From NCBI RefSeq assembly GCF_001517425.1, contig NZ_FBWL01000153.1:1-61513 (forward strand): a stretch of 61,513 nucleotides of DNA, read 5' to 3'. The position numbers were made by a program, and so were the translations under genes. Below the pieces are notes generated by a model. The model did not search any database, was not told the origin of the DNA, and saw nothing but the letters and a program-made list of their open reading frames with translations. The DNA comes from Clostridium sp. C105KSO13. Its GTDB lineage: Bacteria; Bacillota; Clostridia; Lachnospirales; Lachnospiraceae. Numbering within the stretch: position 1 is the first letter of the stretch; every line of letters begins with the position of its first letter. Below are positions 1 to 7,872 of the stretch, one piece after another.

Positions 1-33
1 AATTTGTCTTAATTGCTCCTTTGCAATAGCCAT
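1..33 (-). CDS. Start of a possible IS256/Mutator-family transposase (partial)
   Basis: Only the first 11 codons are inside the window, reading MAIAKEQLRQI leftward off the edge. The start is supported by an AGAGGAG ribosome binding site 9 bases upstream. From memory, this opening resembles the N-termini of IS256/Mutator-family transposases in Clostridia. The bases upstream (about 100-118) read ATAAATTTTGTGTC on the minus strand, which would suit an IS terminal inverted repeat. Eleven residues cannot prove a family, so this is a tentative call. Confidence 0.35.
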   Translation of the reverse strand, partial: MAIAKEQLRQI

Positions 34-114
34 AATAATAGGCTCCTCTCTGATAAGAATATTCATATTTAATTCTTACCAGATTGGAACCATTTATTAC
101 CAAAGACACAAAAT

Positions 115-444
115 TTATGACACTACCAAAGCGGACAATAGCCCGCGCAGCGTACATAATGCTACGTGTTTTGATTCAGGAGAGCATTGACTGAGTTCTG
201 ACATAATCTGATGCATTGTGGCATCATCATCCAGAGGCTCCTCCTTGATAATCGCATCAATGGAGATATTCAAGAAGGTGGCAAGGGCACATAAAGTATC
301 AAATTGGGGATTTCCTTTGTAATTTTCAATATCGCAGACCGTCCGCAGGGATATCTTAGCCTGCTCCGCTAATGCGTTTTGGGATAGGTTTCGGCGCTGC
401 CGTTCAGTTTTGACTATATCGCCCAGAAGTTTTTTGGCTATCAT
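115..444 (-). CDS. XRE-family HTH repressor, mobile-element type
   Basis: A small cytoplasmic DNA-binding protein of about 109 residues. The N-terminal half is a Cro/CI-type helix-turn-helix (LSQNALAEQAKISLRTVCDIEN) of the kind that controls conjugative elements; the C-terminal half is a short acidic tail. A GTG at 453 is in frame, but the ATG at 444 is preferred because GAGGTGA sits 6 bases before it. A 10-base inverted repeat upstream is a likely autoregulatory operator. The stop codon lies next to a possible IS end, so the natural C-terminus may be altered. It is probably the switch for the mobile module whose sigma-like genes start at 852. Confidence 0.8.
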   Translation of the reverse strand: MIAKKLLGDIVKTERQRRNLSQNALAEQAKISLRTVCDIENYKGNPQFDTLCALATFLNISIDAIIKEEPLDDDATMHQIMSELSQCSPESKHVALCTLRGLLSALVVS

Positions 445-455
445 TCGTATCACCT

Positions 456-495
456 CACTTAATGCCTATATTTTACCTTAGATTTGCATTAAGTG
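456..495. promoter_or_regulatory. Inverted-repeat operator upstream of the XRE gene
   Basis: CACTTAATGC at 456-465 is repeated exactly as its reverse complement GCATTAAGTG at 486-495, with a 20-base spacer. The left arm overlaps the XRE leader, and the spacer holds an AT-rich stretch (TAAAAT on the minus strand) that can serve as a -10. This layout suits autorepression by the XRE protein; that function is inferred. Confidence 0.55.
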
Positions 496-723
496 AAATG
501 TGTTAAGGCGCGTGATGATATGTAAGATAATACATGTTCTTTTTTTACTATAACAGAAATGATGAGGGCCAGTACTTGATTAGGAAAAAAAGGATTGGGC
601 AAATGACAAACCTGTTAAAAAAATCTTTTTCATTTTAAGGATAAAGTGCCCTAAACAATATGCGTTATATGCGTTACCTATACCTCATATATGTAATAAA
701 GAAATATTATTAATTGGTTTAGT

Positions 724-760
724 CGAACTGGTTCAAAACTGGTTCGGCTTTCTTTTTTGT
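724..760 (+). terminator. Rho-independent terminator or attenuator
   Basis: A 10-pair stem (724-746, with two G-U pairs) closes on a 3-base loop and is followed by GCTTTCTTTTTT. It lies about 90 bases upstream of the sigma-like gene with no gene before it on this strand. It may therefore end a leader transcript rather than a full gene. Confidence 0.55.
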
Positions 761-799
761 CGAAAAATAGCAAATCCTGTTATAACTTGTTGCCGCTCA

Positions 800-846
800 C
801 CTCCATCACAGTATTTCAGACACCGGAAAATTTGAAATACTGGAGG
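800..846 (+). promoter_or_regulatory. Hairpin that can mask the ribosome binding site
   Basis: CAGTATTTCA (809-818) is exactly complementary to TGAAATACTG (833-842). The following GAGG (843-846), which is the Shine-Dalgarno of the gene at 852, can also pair with CCTC (800-803) across a 5-base bulge. The folded form would hide the ribosome binding site. The effect on translation is inferred. Confidence 0.5.
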
Positions 847-851
847 ATAAA

Positions 852-1304
852 ATGAGCGAAAAAAATACATATACAGGGTCAAAAGTACAGAATCACTTCA
901 CGGCATACCTATTGGAATTCATCCGTGGAAGAAGAAGGAGCTATCTGGATAAAAAAATCAAGCAAAGCGAAGCAGAACATGCGGTTGAAGATATGAATTT
1001 GCTTGATTCAGGCATATCCTTTGATGAACTTATTGAAATGCAGGCAAAGGAAACAATGTTGATGAAGGAAGCGGATGGGACATTCCCCAGATGGGAAGAA
1101 ATGACAGACCAGCGCCTTGTAAAAGCAATGATGATACTTCGGGAAGAGGAACTGCGTTTCATCTATCAACATGTGTTTGAAGAAAGGTCATTTGAGGAAA
1201 TGAGCCGGATGAACAACCTTTCTGTGGATCGTGCAAAGGGAATATATTACTATGCAATCCGTAAAATACGTAAAGTGATGGGAGAAAAAAGGGATGAATT
1301 TTGA
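852..1304 (+). CDS. Sigma-70 region 4-like regulator of a conjugative element
   Basis: A 150-residue protein. Its C-terminal half (about 85-145) resembles sigma-70 region 4: a helical EELRFIYQHVFEERSFEEM stretch, then a basic helix ending in YAIRKIRKVMGEK. It is comparable in position and size to the Tn916 ORF7 sigma-like regulators that activate element genes. The ribosome binding site GGAGG lies 6 bases before the ATG and is inside the hairpin at 800-846. The stop overlaps the start of the next gene, so the two are probably translationally coupled. The N-terminal half has no motif I recognise. Confidence 0.75.
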   Translation: MSEKNTYTGSKVQNHFTAYLLEFIRGRRRSYLDKKIKQSEAEHAVEDMNLLDSGISFDELIEMQAKETMLMKEADGTFPRWEEMTDQRLVKAMMILREEELRFIYQHVFEERSFEEMSRMNNLSVDRAKGIYYYAIRKIRKVMGEKRDEF

Positions 1305-1482
1305 AGAGATTTTATACCGTGCGCAGCAAGGTGATGAGACGGCTATTAATCAGATCGTGGAGATGTATCGCCCTTTGCTGATTAAAAGCGCTTTGGTGAA
1401 TGGCAGATTCGATGAAGACCTATTTCAGGAACTGGTGGTTGAAACCCTGAAATGCATACAGTACTACAGGGAAAGAAAGTAA
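1294..1482 (+). CDS. Small HTH_16-type protein (Tn916 ORF8-like)
   Basis: A 62-residue protein resembling a lone sigma region 2 fragment (GDETAINQIVEMYRPLL, then DEDLFQELVVETLKCI). This is the pattern of the HTH_16 family that partners the ORF7-type sigma-like protein in Tn916-family elements. It overlaps the upstream gene by 11 bases. In Tn916 the next genes are xis and int; here a terminator follows and then the carbohydrate locus begins, so the recombination module is missing from this position. Confidence 0.75.
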   Translation: MNFEEILYRAQQGDETAINQIVEMYRPLLIKSALVNGRFDEDLFQELVVETLKCIQYYRERK

Positions 1483-1493
1483 GATTTACAAGT

Positions 1494-1540
1494 GGGGATA
1501 GCTGACTCATAGCTGTCCCCTGATTAATTCGTAATTTTTT
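1494..1540 (+). terminator. Rho-independent terminator after the HTH_16 gene
   Basis: GGGGATAGCT (1494-1503) pairs with AGCTGTCCCC (1511-1520) with one G-U pair, followed shortly by a T-rich tract. It separates the mobile-element genes from the convergent AraC gene. Confidence 0.65.
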
Positions 1541-1630
1541 ATTTAATTTGTACTCAGATTGTTATTACTTTTATTGTTGGAACGGAGTACAAATAAGGAG
1601 TTTAGATGGTACCCGACGGCTTGCCATTTC

Positions 1631-2608
1631 CTAAAAAGAAGTGAAAGCTTGTTCCTTGCGAAATTCTTTTGGAGTTTTCCCATAAATTTCCCTAAACTTA
1701 ATATGAAAAAAACTGCTATTTTCATAACCTATCGAATGAAGGATAGATTCAGTGGATAAGGATGTTTTTGAAAGAAGATAAGCAGCCTGTTCCATTTTCT
1801 GCCGGATAAGTAATTCTTTAAAATTAAAACCGGTATATTTTTTTAAGAGACGGCTTAAAGTATAGGTTGGCAAATTGAGAGTAGAAGATAGTTCTTCGAG
1901 AGTTCCGGTTTTGTAGTTGCTTCTTACATATTTTAATGAAGAAAATATAATCTTCTGTTCATAAGTTTCAGTAGTATTTTGATACAACACATCTGCATAT
2001 TCCAATAAATTGAGAAACAAGAGTCCCATGGTGACTTGGTTTATGGTATTTTGGTATGTATCTTTGTTTATAATTGTCCAAATCATATTCTCCAGTAAAT
2101 TTTGTATAGGTAAAATGTTTTCAGTTCTAAAATATAAATAATCACAATCATTGCTGGAGGAAGAAAGTGTGGATATCAAAAACTCAAATAAAATATTTTG
2201 GTTATCCATGAATTTCATCACATACTGAAAAAATTCAGGCAAAATAATAAAATTAACAGCAATATCATGTTCAGAAGCAGGAAAAATCTCATGATAAGCG
2301 TTCTGGTTCATAAAAAGTAAATCTCCGGTCTTTAGCGGCAACTCTTTCGAACCATTGATAATATGCCGTGTCTGCCCCTTGCACATATACACCATTTCTA
2401 CATAGTTATGCCGATGCCTTGGAAAATGTATAAAGCGGGTATGGGGGCGTATCTCGATGAGTTTTCCTTTTTTTAAAAGCTTATTACTGTCAACGATAAA
2501 CCGATCTTCTGATGTATAAAGACTTTTCTGAACGCTATCTTTTCCTATCAGTATTTTTTGTTCTTCATCTGTAATAACTCTTAATTGTTGGAGCAGTTCC
2601 TGATTCAT
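1631..2608 (-). CDS. AraC-family regulator, probably of the rhamnose operon
   Basis: A 325-residue regulator. The N-terminal part (about 50-170) has the cupin-like sugar-binding layout (HFPRHRHNYVEMVYMCKG; LLFMNQNAYHEI). The C-terminal 100 residues form the two-HTH AraC/XylS DNA-binding domain, ending SFFHIKFREIYGKTPKEFR. It is divergent from rhaB, and the space between them holds two direct repeats spaced 22 bases apart, as expected for an AraC-type site. It is likely the rhamnose-responsive activator, in the role of RhaS/RhaR. A start at 2608 is supported by AAGGGGAAAG 6 bases upstream. Confidence 0.85.
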   Translation of the reverse strand: MNQELLQQLRVITDEEQKILIGKDSVQKSLYTSEDRFIVDSNKLLKKGKLIEIRPHTRFIHFPRHRHNYVEMVYMCKGQTRHIINGSKELPLKTGDLLFMNQNAYHEIFPASEHDIAVNFIILPEFFQYVMKFMDNQNILFEFLISTLSSSSNDCDYLYFRTENILPIQNLLENMIWTIINKDTYQNTINQVTMGLLFLNLLEYADVLYQNTTETYEQKIIFSSLKYVRSNYKTGTLEELSSTLNLPTYTLSRLLKKYTGFNFKELLIRQKMEQAAYLLSKTSLSTESILHSIGYENSSFFHIKFREIYGKTPKEFRKEQAFTSF

Positions 2609-2662
2609 TTTGTCTTTCCCCTTTCACCTGCTTTTAGTTATTATATCATAGATCTGCAAATA

Positions 2663-2691
2663 ACGTCCTGATTTTTAGTTTGATACGTCCT
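2663..2691 (+). promoter_or_regulatory. Tandem AraC-type half-sites before rhaB
   Basis: ACGTCCT occurs at 2663-2669 and again at 2685-2691, a 22-base period (about two helical turns). This fits the direct-repeat half-sites used by AraC-family activators. No good -35 box is visible downstream, consistent with an activator-dependent rhaBAD promoter near 2695-2730. The binding partner is inferred to be the regulator at 1631-2608. Confidence 0.5.
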
Positions 2692-2749
2692 AAAAAATAT
2701 AAGATATAAATGATAGTATGGATATAAGAACTGGAGAGGAGTTGAGAAT

Positions 2750-4195
2750 ATGAAATGCTTTCTTGCCATAGATATCGGGGCTTCAAGCGGGAGACATATC
2801 ATTGGCTTTTTGAGGGACGGCAAGCTTAGACTACAGGAAGTGTACCGTTTTGAAAATGGAATGAAACATGAAAATAAGGACGCTTTTTTATACTGGGATG
2901 TCGATAAGCTGTTTGAAGAAATTATAAATGGAATGGCCGCTTGTAAAGAAGCAGGATTTCAGCCAGAGAGTATGGGAATCGATACATGGGGAGTGGATTT
3001 TATACTCCTAAATAAAAAAGGAGAACGTATAGGAGAAGCTGTAGCGTACCGGGACACTCGTACCGATAAGATGGATCAGCTGGTCTATCAGAGGATATCT
3101 GAGGTGGAGTTATACCAAAGGACAGGAATACAAAAACAAAAGTTTAACACAATCTATCAATTGATGGCGCTGAAAGAAAAACAACCGGAAGTGTTAGAAC
3201 AAGCGGAAAGTTTCCTGATGATTCCGGACTATTTCCATTATATGTTGACCGGAGAACTGGCAAATGAATATACCAATGCAACTACGACACAGCTTATAAA
3301 CCCAATTACGAAAGAATGGAATTGGGAGATAATCCGGAAGCTTGAGTATCCGGAAAGGATATTCCAAAGCATCAGAAAGCCAGGAACAGTTTTAGGAATG
3401 TTGAAAACAAAAATTGCAGAAAAAGTTGGATTTACATGTCGTGTTGTGTTACCGGCAACTCATGACACTGGTTCGGCCGTGTTAGCGCTACCTTGTCAGG
3501 AAGAAAGAGCAATGTATATCAGTTCCGGCACATGGTCGTTGATGGGATGTGAACGAAAGGAAGCAATGTGCAGCGAGCAAAGCAGGAAGTTAAATTTTAC
3601 CAGCGAAGGCGGTTATGAATATCGTTATCGTTTCCTGAAAAATATCATGGGTCTTTGGATGATTCAGTCCATTCGACACGAATATCAGGATTGCTATTCC
3701 TTTGCCCAAATCTGCAGTATGGCGGAAGATAAAAAGACCTTTCCATCCAGAGTAAATGTCGATGCGGCAGAATTTCTGGCACCAAAGAATATGACAGAAG
3801 CAGTAAAGGAGTATTGCCGCAGGACGGGACAGCAAGTTCCGCACGATCTGGGAGAACTTGCCGCAGTAGTTTATCAGAGTCTGGCAGTATGTTATGGAAA
3901 GACGGCGGAAGAAATCGAGGAACTTACCGGAGAGAGATTTGAAACTCTATATGTGATTGGCGGAGGTGCAAATGCGGACTATCTTAATCAGCTGACCGCC
4001 GACCATACGGGAAAGACAGTGATTGCCGGACCTGCAGAAGCAACGGCATTGGGGAATATTGTAGCGCAAATGTTGGAGAACAGAATATTTGTGGATATTC
4101 AAGAAGCAAGAAAAACAATTGCAAAATCTTTTGCACTAAAAAAATTTTATTCAAAGAAAGGAGTTCATTCATATGATGACCCAGGAAAGATATGA
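2750..4195 (+). CDS. rhaB: L-rhamnulokinase
   Basis: Phosphorylates L-rhamnulose to L-rhamnulose 1-phosphate, the second step of rhamnose breakdown. The 481-residue protein has the FGGY/actin-like kinase fold: an N-terminal phosphate loop (AIDIGASSGRHIIG), a GIDTWGVDF motif near residue 85, YISSGTWSLMG in the second domain, and VIGGGANADYLNQ near the C-terminus for ATP binding. The length matches RhaB. The start follows a GGAG ribosome binding site. It overlaps rhaA by 23 bases, so it is the first gene of a tight rhaBAD-type operon. Confidence 0.95.
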   Translation: MKCFLAIDIGASSGRHIIGFLRDGKLRLQEVYRFENGMKHENKDAFLYWDVDKLFEEIINGMAACKEAGFQPESMGIDTWGVDFILLNKKGERIGEAVAYRDTRTDKMDQLVYQRISEVELYQRTGIQKQKFNTIYQLMALKEKQPEVLEQAESFLMIPDYFHYMLTGELANEYTNATTTQLINPITKEWNWEIIRKLEYPERIFQSIRKPGTVLGMLKTKIAEKVGFTCRVVLPATHDTGSAVLALPCQEERAMYISSGTWSLMGCERKEAMCSEQSRKLNFTSEGGYEYRYRFLKNIMGLWMIQSIRHEYQDCYSFAQICSMAEDKKTFPSRVNVDAAEFLAPKNMTEAVKEYCRRTGQQVPHDLGELAAVVYQSLAVCYGKTAEEIEELTGERFETLYVIGGGANADYLNQLTADHTGKTVIAGPAEATALGNIVAQMLENRIFVDIQEARKTIAKSFALKKFYSKKGVHSYDDPGKI

Positions 4196-5438
4196 ATCAG
4201 CTAAAAAAAATTATGCAGAAATAGGGGTAGACACGGACGCTGCGATAAAGAAATTGAAAGAGATTCCGGTTTCCCTGCACTGCTGGCAGGGAGACGATGT
4301 GACCGGTTTTGATCATGAAGGTCCGCTGACCGGAGGAATCCAGACGACAGGAAATTACCCGGGGAAGGCAAGAACACCGGAAGAGCTTTTGGCAGATATA
4401 GACAAAGCTCTCAGCCTAATGCCCGGAAAGAAGAAGATTAATGTACATGCGTGCTATGCAATCTTTGAAGATGGGGAATTTGCAGATCGCAATAAATTGG
4501 AACCGAAACATTTTCGAAAATGGGTGGACTTTGCAAAGGAGCGGGGAATGGGTTTGGACTTTAATCCCACCTTCTTTTCCCATGAAAAGGTGAAAGATGG
4601 ACTGACACTTTCAAGTCCGGATGAGGAAATAAGAAAATTTTGGGTTGAACATGGAAAGGCATGTGTTCGGATTTCTCAATATTTTGCCGAGCAAACAGGA
4701 TATCCCTGTATCATGAATATCTGGACGGGGGATGGATTTAAGGATATCCCTGCTGACCGTATGGGGCCGAGAATGCGATATAAGGATTCCATAGACCAGA
4801 TTCTTTCCGAAAAATATGATTTTAATCTTGTAAAACCATGTGTTGAATCTAAGGTTTTCGGAATCGGAGTAGAGGCCTATACATCAGGAAGTGCAGAATT
4901 TGCACTATGTTATGCCGCTATGAATAAAGATAAATGCATTCCGCTTATGGATAACGGACATTACCATCCTACAGAAATGGTATCGGATAAGATTCCTGCC
5001 CTGTTGACATTTTTTCCGGAAATCGCACTTCATGTGACCCGTCCGATTCGGTGGGATTCCGACCATGTGGTTCTATTTGATGATGAAACAAGGGAAATTG
5101 CAAAAGAGATTGTGAAATGTGGTGGTCTGGATGGAAGAATTAAACTGGCATTGGATTATTTTGATGCGAGTATTAATAGAATTTCTGCATGGGCAGTTGG
5201 ATTTCGGAATTTTCAGAAGGCCTTGTTGTTTGCATTGTTGATTCCCAACAAAAAGTTTAAAAAACTTCAGGATGAAAACCGTATGACAGAGCTTATGGTG
5301 AGGCAGGAGGAAGTAAAAACACTACCATTTGGAAGCGTTTGGGATCGATATTGCGAAGAATGTGGAGTGCAGACAGACGGAACCTGGTTTGACGAAATAG
5401 TGAAATATGAACAAAAAGTTCTTTTAGAAAGAAAGTAG
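4173..5438 (+). CDS. rhaA: L-rhamnose isomerase
   Basis: Converts L-rhamnose to L-rhamnulose with a divalent metal, in the cytoplasm. The 421 residues agree with the usual length of about 420. Recognisable family stretches include ISVxLHCWQGDDVTGF-like (residues about 30-47), LDFNPTFFSHEKVKDG and MNIWTGDGFKDIPADR, which carry metal and substrate ligands in the TIM barrel. The ATG at 4173 is preceded by AAAGGAG and lies inside the end of rhaB. The operon order is kinase-isomerase-aldolase. Confidence 0.96.
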   Translation: MMTQERYESAKKNYAEIGVDTDAAIKKLKEIPVSLHCWQGDDVTGFDHEGPLTGGIQTTGNYPGKARTPEELLADIDKALSLMPGKKKINVHACYAIFEDGEFADRNKLEPKHFRKWVDFAKERGMGLDFNPTFFSHEKVKDGLTLSSPDEEIRKFWVEHGKACVRISQYFAEQTGYPCIMNIWTGDGFKDIPADRMGPRMRYKDSIDQILSEKYDFNLVKPCVESKVFGIGVEAYTSGSAEFALCYAAMNKDKCIPLMDNGHYHPTEMVSDKIPALLTFFPEIALHVTRPIRWDSDHVVLFDDETREIAKEIVKCGGLDGRIKLALDYFDASINRISAWAVGFRNFQKALLFALLIPNKKFKKLQDENRMTELMVRQEEVKTLPFGSVWDRYCEECGVQTDGTWFDEIVKYEQKVLLERK

Positions 5439-5457
5439 TAGAAGAGGAGAATCAGAG

Positions 5458-6282
5458 ATGCAGGTATTAGATGCAAAATTTGTGCAGAGTTTCATTCGTA
5501 TGTGCAATGACGGATGGGAACAAGGATGGCATGAAAGAAACGGAGGAAATTTGTCTTACCGTATCAAAAATGAAGAAATCTTGTCTTTAAAGGATGAATT
5601 TTCTTACACAGGAGAATGGATTGAAATTGGAACAAAGGTTCCGGGGGTGGCAAATGAATATTTCATGGTGACAGGAAGCGGGAAATATTTCCGTAATGTT
5701 ATTCTTGAACCCAAAGACAGCATTTGCATTATTGAAGTTGATGAGAAGGGAGAACATTATCGTATTCTCTGGGGATTGGAAAATGGGGGAAGACCCACAA
5801 GCGAGCTGCCCAGTCATTTGATGAATCATGAGATAAAAAAAGAGGTATCCGGTGGCACACACAGGGTAATTTATCATGCGCACACAACGAATACTATTGT
5901 ACTTACGTTTGTACTACCTCTTAAGGATGAAGTATTTACAAGAGAACTTTGGGAAATGGCAACGGAATGTCCGGTCGTATTCCCCGCAGGTATCGGGGTT
6001 GTGCCTTGGATGGTTCCGGGTGGTCGAGACATTGCAGTGGCTACAAGCAAGCTGATGAGACAGTATGACGTTGTAATCTGGGCACATCATGGCATGTTCT
6101 GTTCCGGGGAAGATTTTGATCTGACCTTTGGATTAATGCATACGGTGGAAAAATCAGCAGAGATTCTTGTAAAGATGTTATCCATAAGAGCAGACAAACT
6201 GCAGACCATTACATCTCAAAATTTTAGAAGTCTTGCCAAGGACTTTCATGTTTCACTTCCAGAAAGATTTCTTTATGATTAG
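5458..6282 (+). CDS. rhaD: L-rhamnulose-1-phosphate aldolase
   Basis: A class II zinc aldolase that splits L-rhamnulose 1-phosphate into dihydroxyacetone phosphate and L-lactaldehyde. The protein is 274 residues and aligns by eye with E. coli RhaD (HERNGGNL, TGSGKYFRN, VVFPAGIGVVPWMVPG). The zinc ligands appear as H140, H142 and H211, and the catalytic base as E116. A ribosome binding site GAGGAG precedes the ATG. No lactaldehyde reductase of the FucO type or propanediol pathway is present here. A terminator follows. Confidence 0.95.
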   Translation: MQVLDAKFVQSFIRMCNDGWEQGWHERNGGNLSYRIKNEEILSLKDEFSYTGEWIEIGTKVPGVANEYFMVTGSGKYFRNVILEPKDSICIIEVDEKGEHYRILWGLENGGRPTSELPSHLMNHEIKKEVSGGTHRVIYHAHTTNTIVLTFVLPLKDEVFTRELWEMATECPVVFPAGIGVVPWMVPGGRDIAVATSKLMRQYDVVIWAHHGMFCSGEDFDLTFGLMHTVEKSAEILVKMLSIRADKLQTITSQNFRSLAKDFHVSLPERFLYD

Positions 6283-6294
6283 AAACGAAATCAG

Positions 6295-6342
6295 ATACGG
6301 TGTTGCTTCCTGTAAGAAAGGGGAGTGATACCGTATTTTATT
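6295..6342 (+). terminator. Terminator of the rhaBAD operon
   Basis: ATACGGT at 6295-6301 pairs with ACCGTAT at 6330-6336, with an imperfect inner stem, followed by TTTTATT. It separates rhaD from the SDR gene, which has its own promoter. Confidence 0.55.
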
Positions 6343-6346
6343 CACC

Positions 6347-6390
6347 AAAATATCACCATGTGTTGATTATATAACATATGCTGATATTTT
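6347..6390. promoter_or_regulatory. Long dyad upstream of the SDR promoter
   Basis: AAAATATCA (6347-6355) is mirrored exactly by TGATATTTT (6382-6390). An inner near-dyad, CATGTGTT and AACATATG, lies within. The 44-base symmetric site ends five bases before the -35 box at 6396, a position suited to an activator or to a regulator such as the TetR protein at 7294. It has no T-run after it, so it is not a terminator. Confidence 0.5.
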
Positions 6391-6395
6391 GATGA

Positions 6396-6424
6396 TTGAG
6401 ATATTTTTCGCCCCACCATATAAT
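6396..6424 (+). promoter_or_regulatory. Sigma-A promoter of the SDR gene
   Basis: TTGAGA at 6396-6401 and TATAAT at 6419-6424 are 17 bases apart, a near-consensus housekeeping promoter. It lies about 48 bases upstream of the ATG at 6472. Confidence 0.75.
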
Positions 6425-6471
6425 GATGATGGAGACAAGAAACAATCATTACGACAGAGTGAGGAGAAGAA

Positions 6472-7290
6472 ATGAATACGATGACAACTACGTTTGAATC
6501 AGTAAAAGGAAAAGTTGCAATTGTAACAGGCGCAAGCCGGGGAATTGGAAAATCTATCGCCGAGATTTACGGAGCCAACGGAATGAAGGTGGTATGTGCA
6601 GCAAGAAATGAGAAGCAAGGACAGGCAGTAGCAGACAAAATCTGTGAAAATGGCGGCGAAGCCATTTTTGTACAGACAGACTGCAGCGATGCAAAACAGA
6701 TGGAAAACCTCGTCGCTACGACAGTATCTCACTATAGGAGATTAGATGGTATTGTAAATAATGCGGGAATTGGTCAGGGTGGTACCCCGTTACATGAATA
6801 TGAGGTAGAAGATTATGAGAATATCTTTGACCTGAACAGCAGAGGAGTATTTGCAGGGATGAAATATGCGGCAGAGGCGATTCTTCGCTCTCACAGTGAC
6901 AGGGGATTCTTGATTAATGTTGCTTCTATTGCAGGAATAATGCCGCAGCGGGGTCAGTCTCTGTATACGGCCACGAAATTTGGTGTAGTGGGAATGACAA
7001 AAGTGGCAGCACTTGATTATGCACCGTATCATATCACTGTAAATGCAATTTGTCCGGGATACACCAAAACAAGTATATTTGGAGACGCGCCGGAACAGGC
7101 AATGGCGTTCTTTGCGAAGGACTGCCCTTCAGGCCGGATGGGAGAACCGGAGGAGTGTGCATATCTTGCACTGTTTTTGGCAAGCGATATGGCACGTTAT
7201 ATTACCGGTGCCGCCATTCCTGTTGACGGAGCGCTTTCAGCCGGCAGTAAAAATGTTTCGCAGTGGAAACATCCTGAAATTCTGGAATGA
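6472..7290 (+). CDS. Short-chain dehydrogenase/reductase (SDR)
   Basis: A 272-residue NAD(P)-dependent oxidoreductase of the classical SDR type. The cofactor motif TGASRGIG is at residues 19-26, NNAG at about 96-99, and the catalytic Ser-Tyr-Lys set at S152, Y165 and K169 (YTATK). The C-terminal PGYTKTS stretch is also typical. The substrate is unknown: such enzymes reduce or oxidise sugars, sugar acids or hydroxysteroids. It sits alone behind its own promoter and dyad, and ends three bases before the convergent TetR gene. A role in handling an aglycone or a sugar intermediate is only a guess. Confidence 0.88.
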   Translation: MNTMTTTFESVKGKVAIVTGASRGIGKSIAEIYGANGMKVVCAARNEKQGQAVADKICENGGEAIFVQTDCSDAKQMENLVATTVSHYRRLDGIVNNAGIGQGGTPLHEYEVEDYENIFDLNSRGVFAGMKYAAEAILRSHSDRGFLINVASIAGIMPQRGQSLYTATKFGVVGMTKVAALDYAPYHITVNAICPGYTKTSIFGDAPEQAMAFFAKDCPSGRMGEPEECAYLALFLASDMARYITGAAIPVDGALSAGSKNVSQWKHPEILE

Positions 7291-7293
7291 TAA

Positions 7294-7851
7294 TTATAGT
7301 TTTGCAGATAATATAAGTTTATTCAAAAAGTCTATTTTTTCGGCAATGACTGCAGGTGCTTCTTTAGCACCTGTTTTCAGCCAGTGTTCGATTAACATCG
7401 TTGTACCGCCTGCCAGATAACTATATGCATATTGTTTGTTTGGATTATTGATATAGTTTGCATCATCGGAAGGAAGATGCGAAATAGCATACTGAGAACA
7501 GCATTCAGCCAGTTTGCTAAGAAAATCTTTATTCAAAGAATTTGTCGCAAGTGATTCAATCAGGTCCTGATAACTCAGGAGGGAGGTCAGCAATGTAATA
7601 AGTACAGGAACATTTCCTTTCTTCATAGAATCCAGTAACAATAATTCCAGTTGGTTCAAAGCGGCCTCTTCCAGCTTTTTCATAAGATCATAGATATCTT
7701 CATAGTGCTTATAGAAAGTTCCACGGTTAATATCTGCCTTTTCACAGATTTCCTTAACAGTGATTTTGCTGATTGGTTTTTCTTTTAATAAATCTAAAAA
7801 TACACTCTGGATGATATGTATCGTGTATCGGGAGCGGGCATCCGTTTTCAT
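7294..7851 (-). CDS. TetR-family regulator
   Basis: A 185-residue repressor-type protein. The N-terminal HTH is clear (ISKITVKEICEKADINRGTFYKHYEDI, broken here across residues 27-53), with the hallmark G-T-F-Y-x-H-Y. The C-terminal ligand domain resembles the DhaS/TetR_C_8 group and is helical. The ATG at 7851 follows GGAGGAG. It is convergent with the SDR gene, so the pair may be functionally linked, with the 6347 dyad as a possible target. It lies behind the terminator of the GH2 gene. Confidence 0.85.
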   Translation of the reverse strand: MKTDARSRYTIHIIQSVFLDLLKEKPISKITVKEICEKADINRGTFYKHYEDIYDLMKKLEEAALNQLELLLLDSMKKGNVPVLITLLTSLLSYQDLIESLATNSLNKDFLSKLAECCSQYAISHLPSDDANYINNPNKQYAYSYLAGGTTMLIEHWLKTGAKEAPAVIAEKIDFLNKLILSAKL

Positions 7852-7872
7852 TCGTTTTCTCCTCCAAAAAAT

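Larger units (their letters stand above)
496..851. other. Non-coding stretch between the XRE and sigma-like genes
   Basis: No plausible gene was seen in these 356 bases. The first part (496-723) is AT-rich with no clear promoter. The rest holds a hairpin with a T-run (724-760) and a second hairpin overlapping the ribosome binding site of the gene at 852; both are listed separately. Confidence 0.5.
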
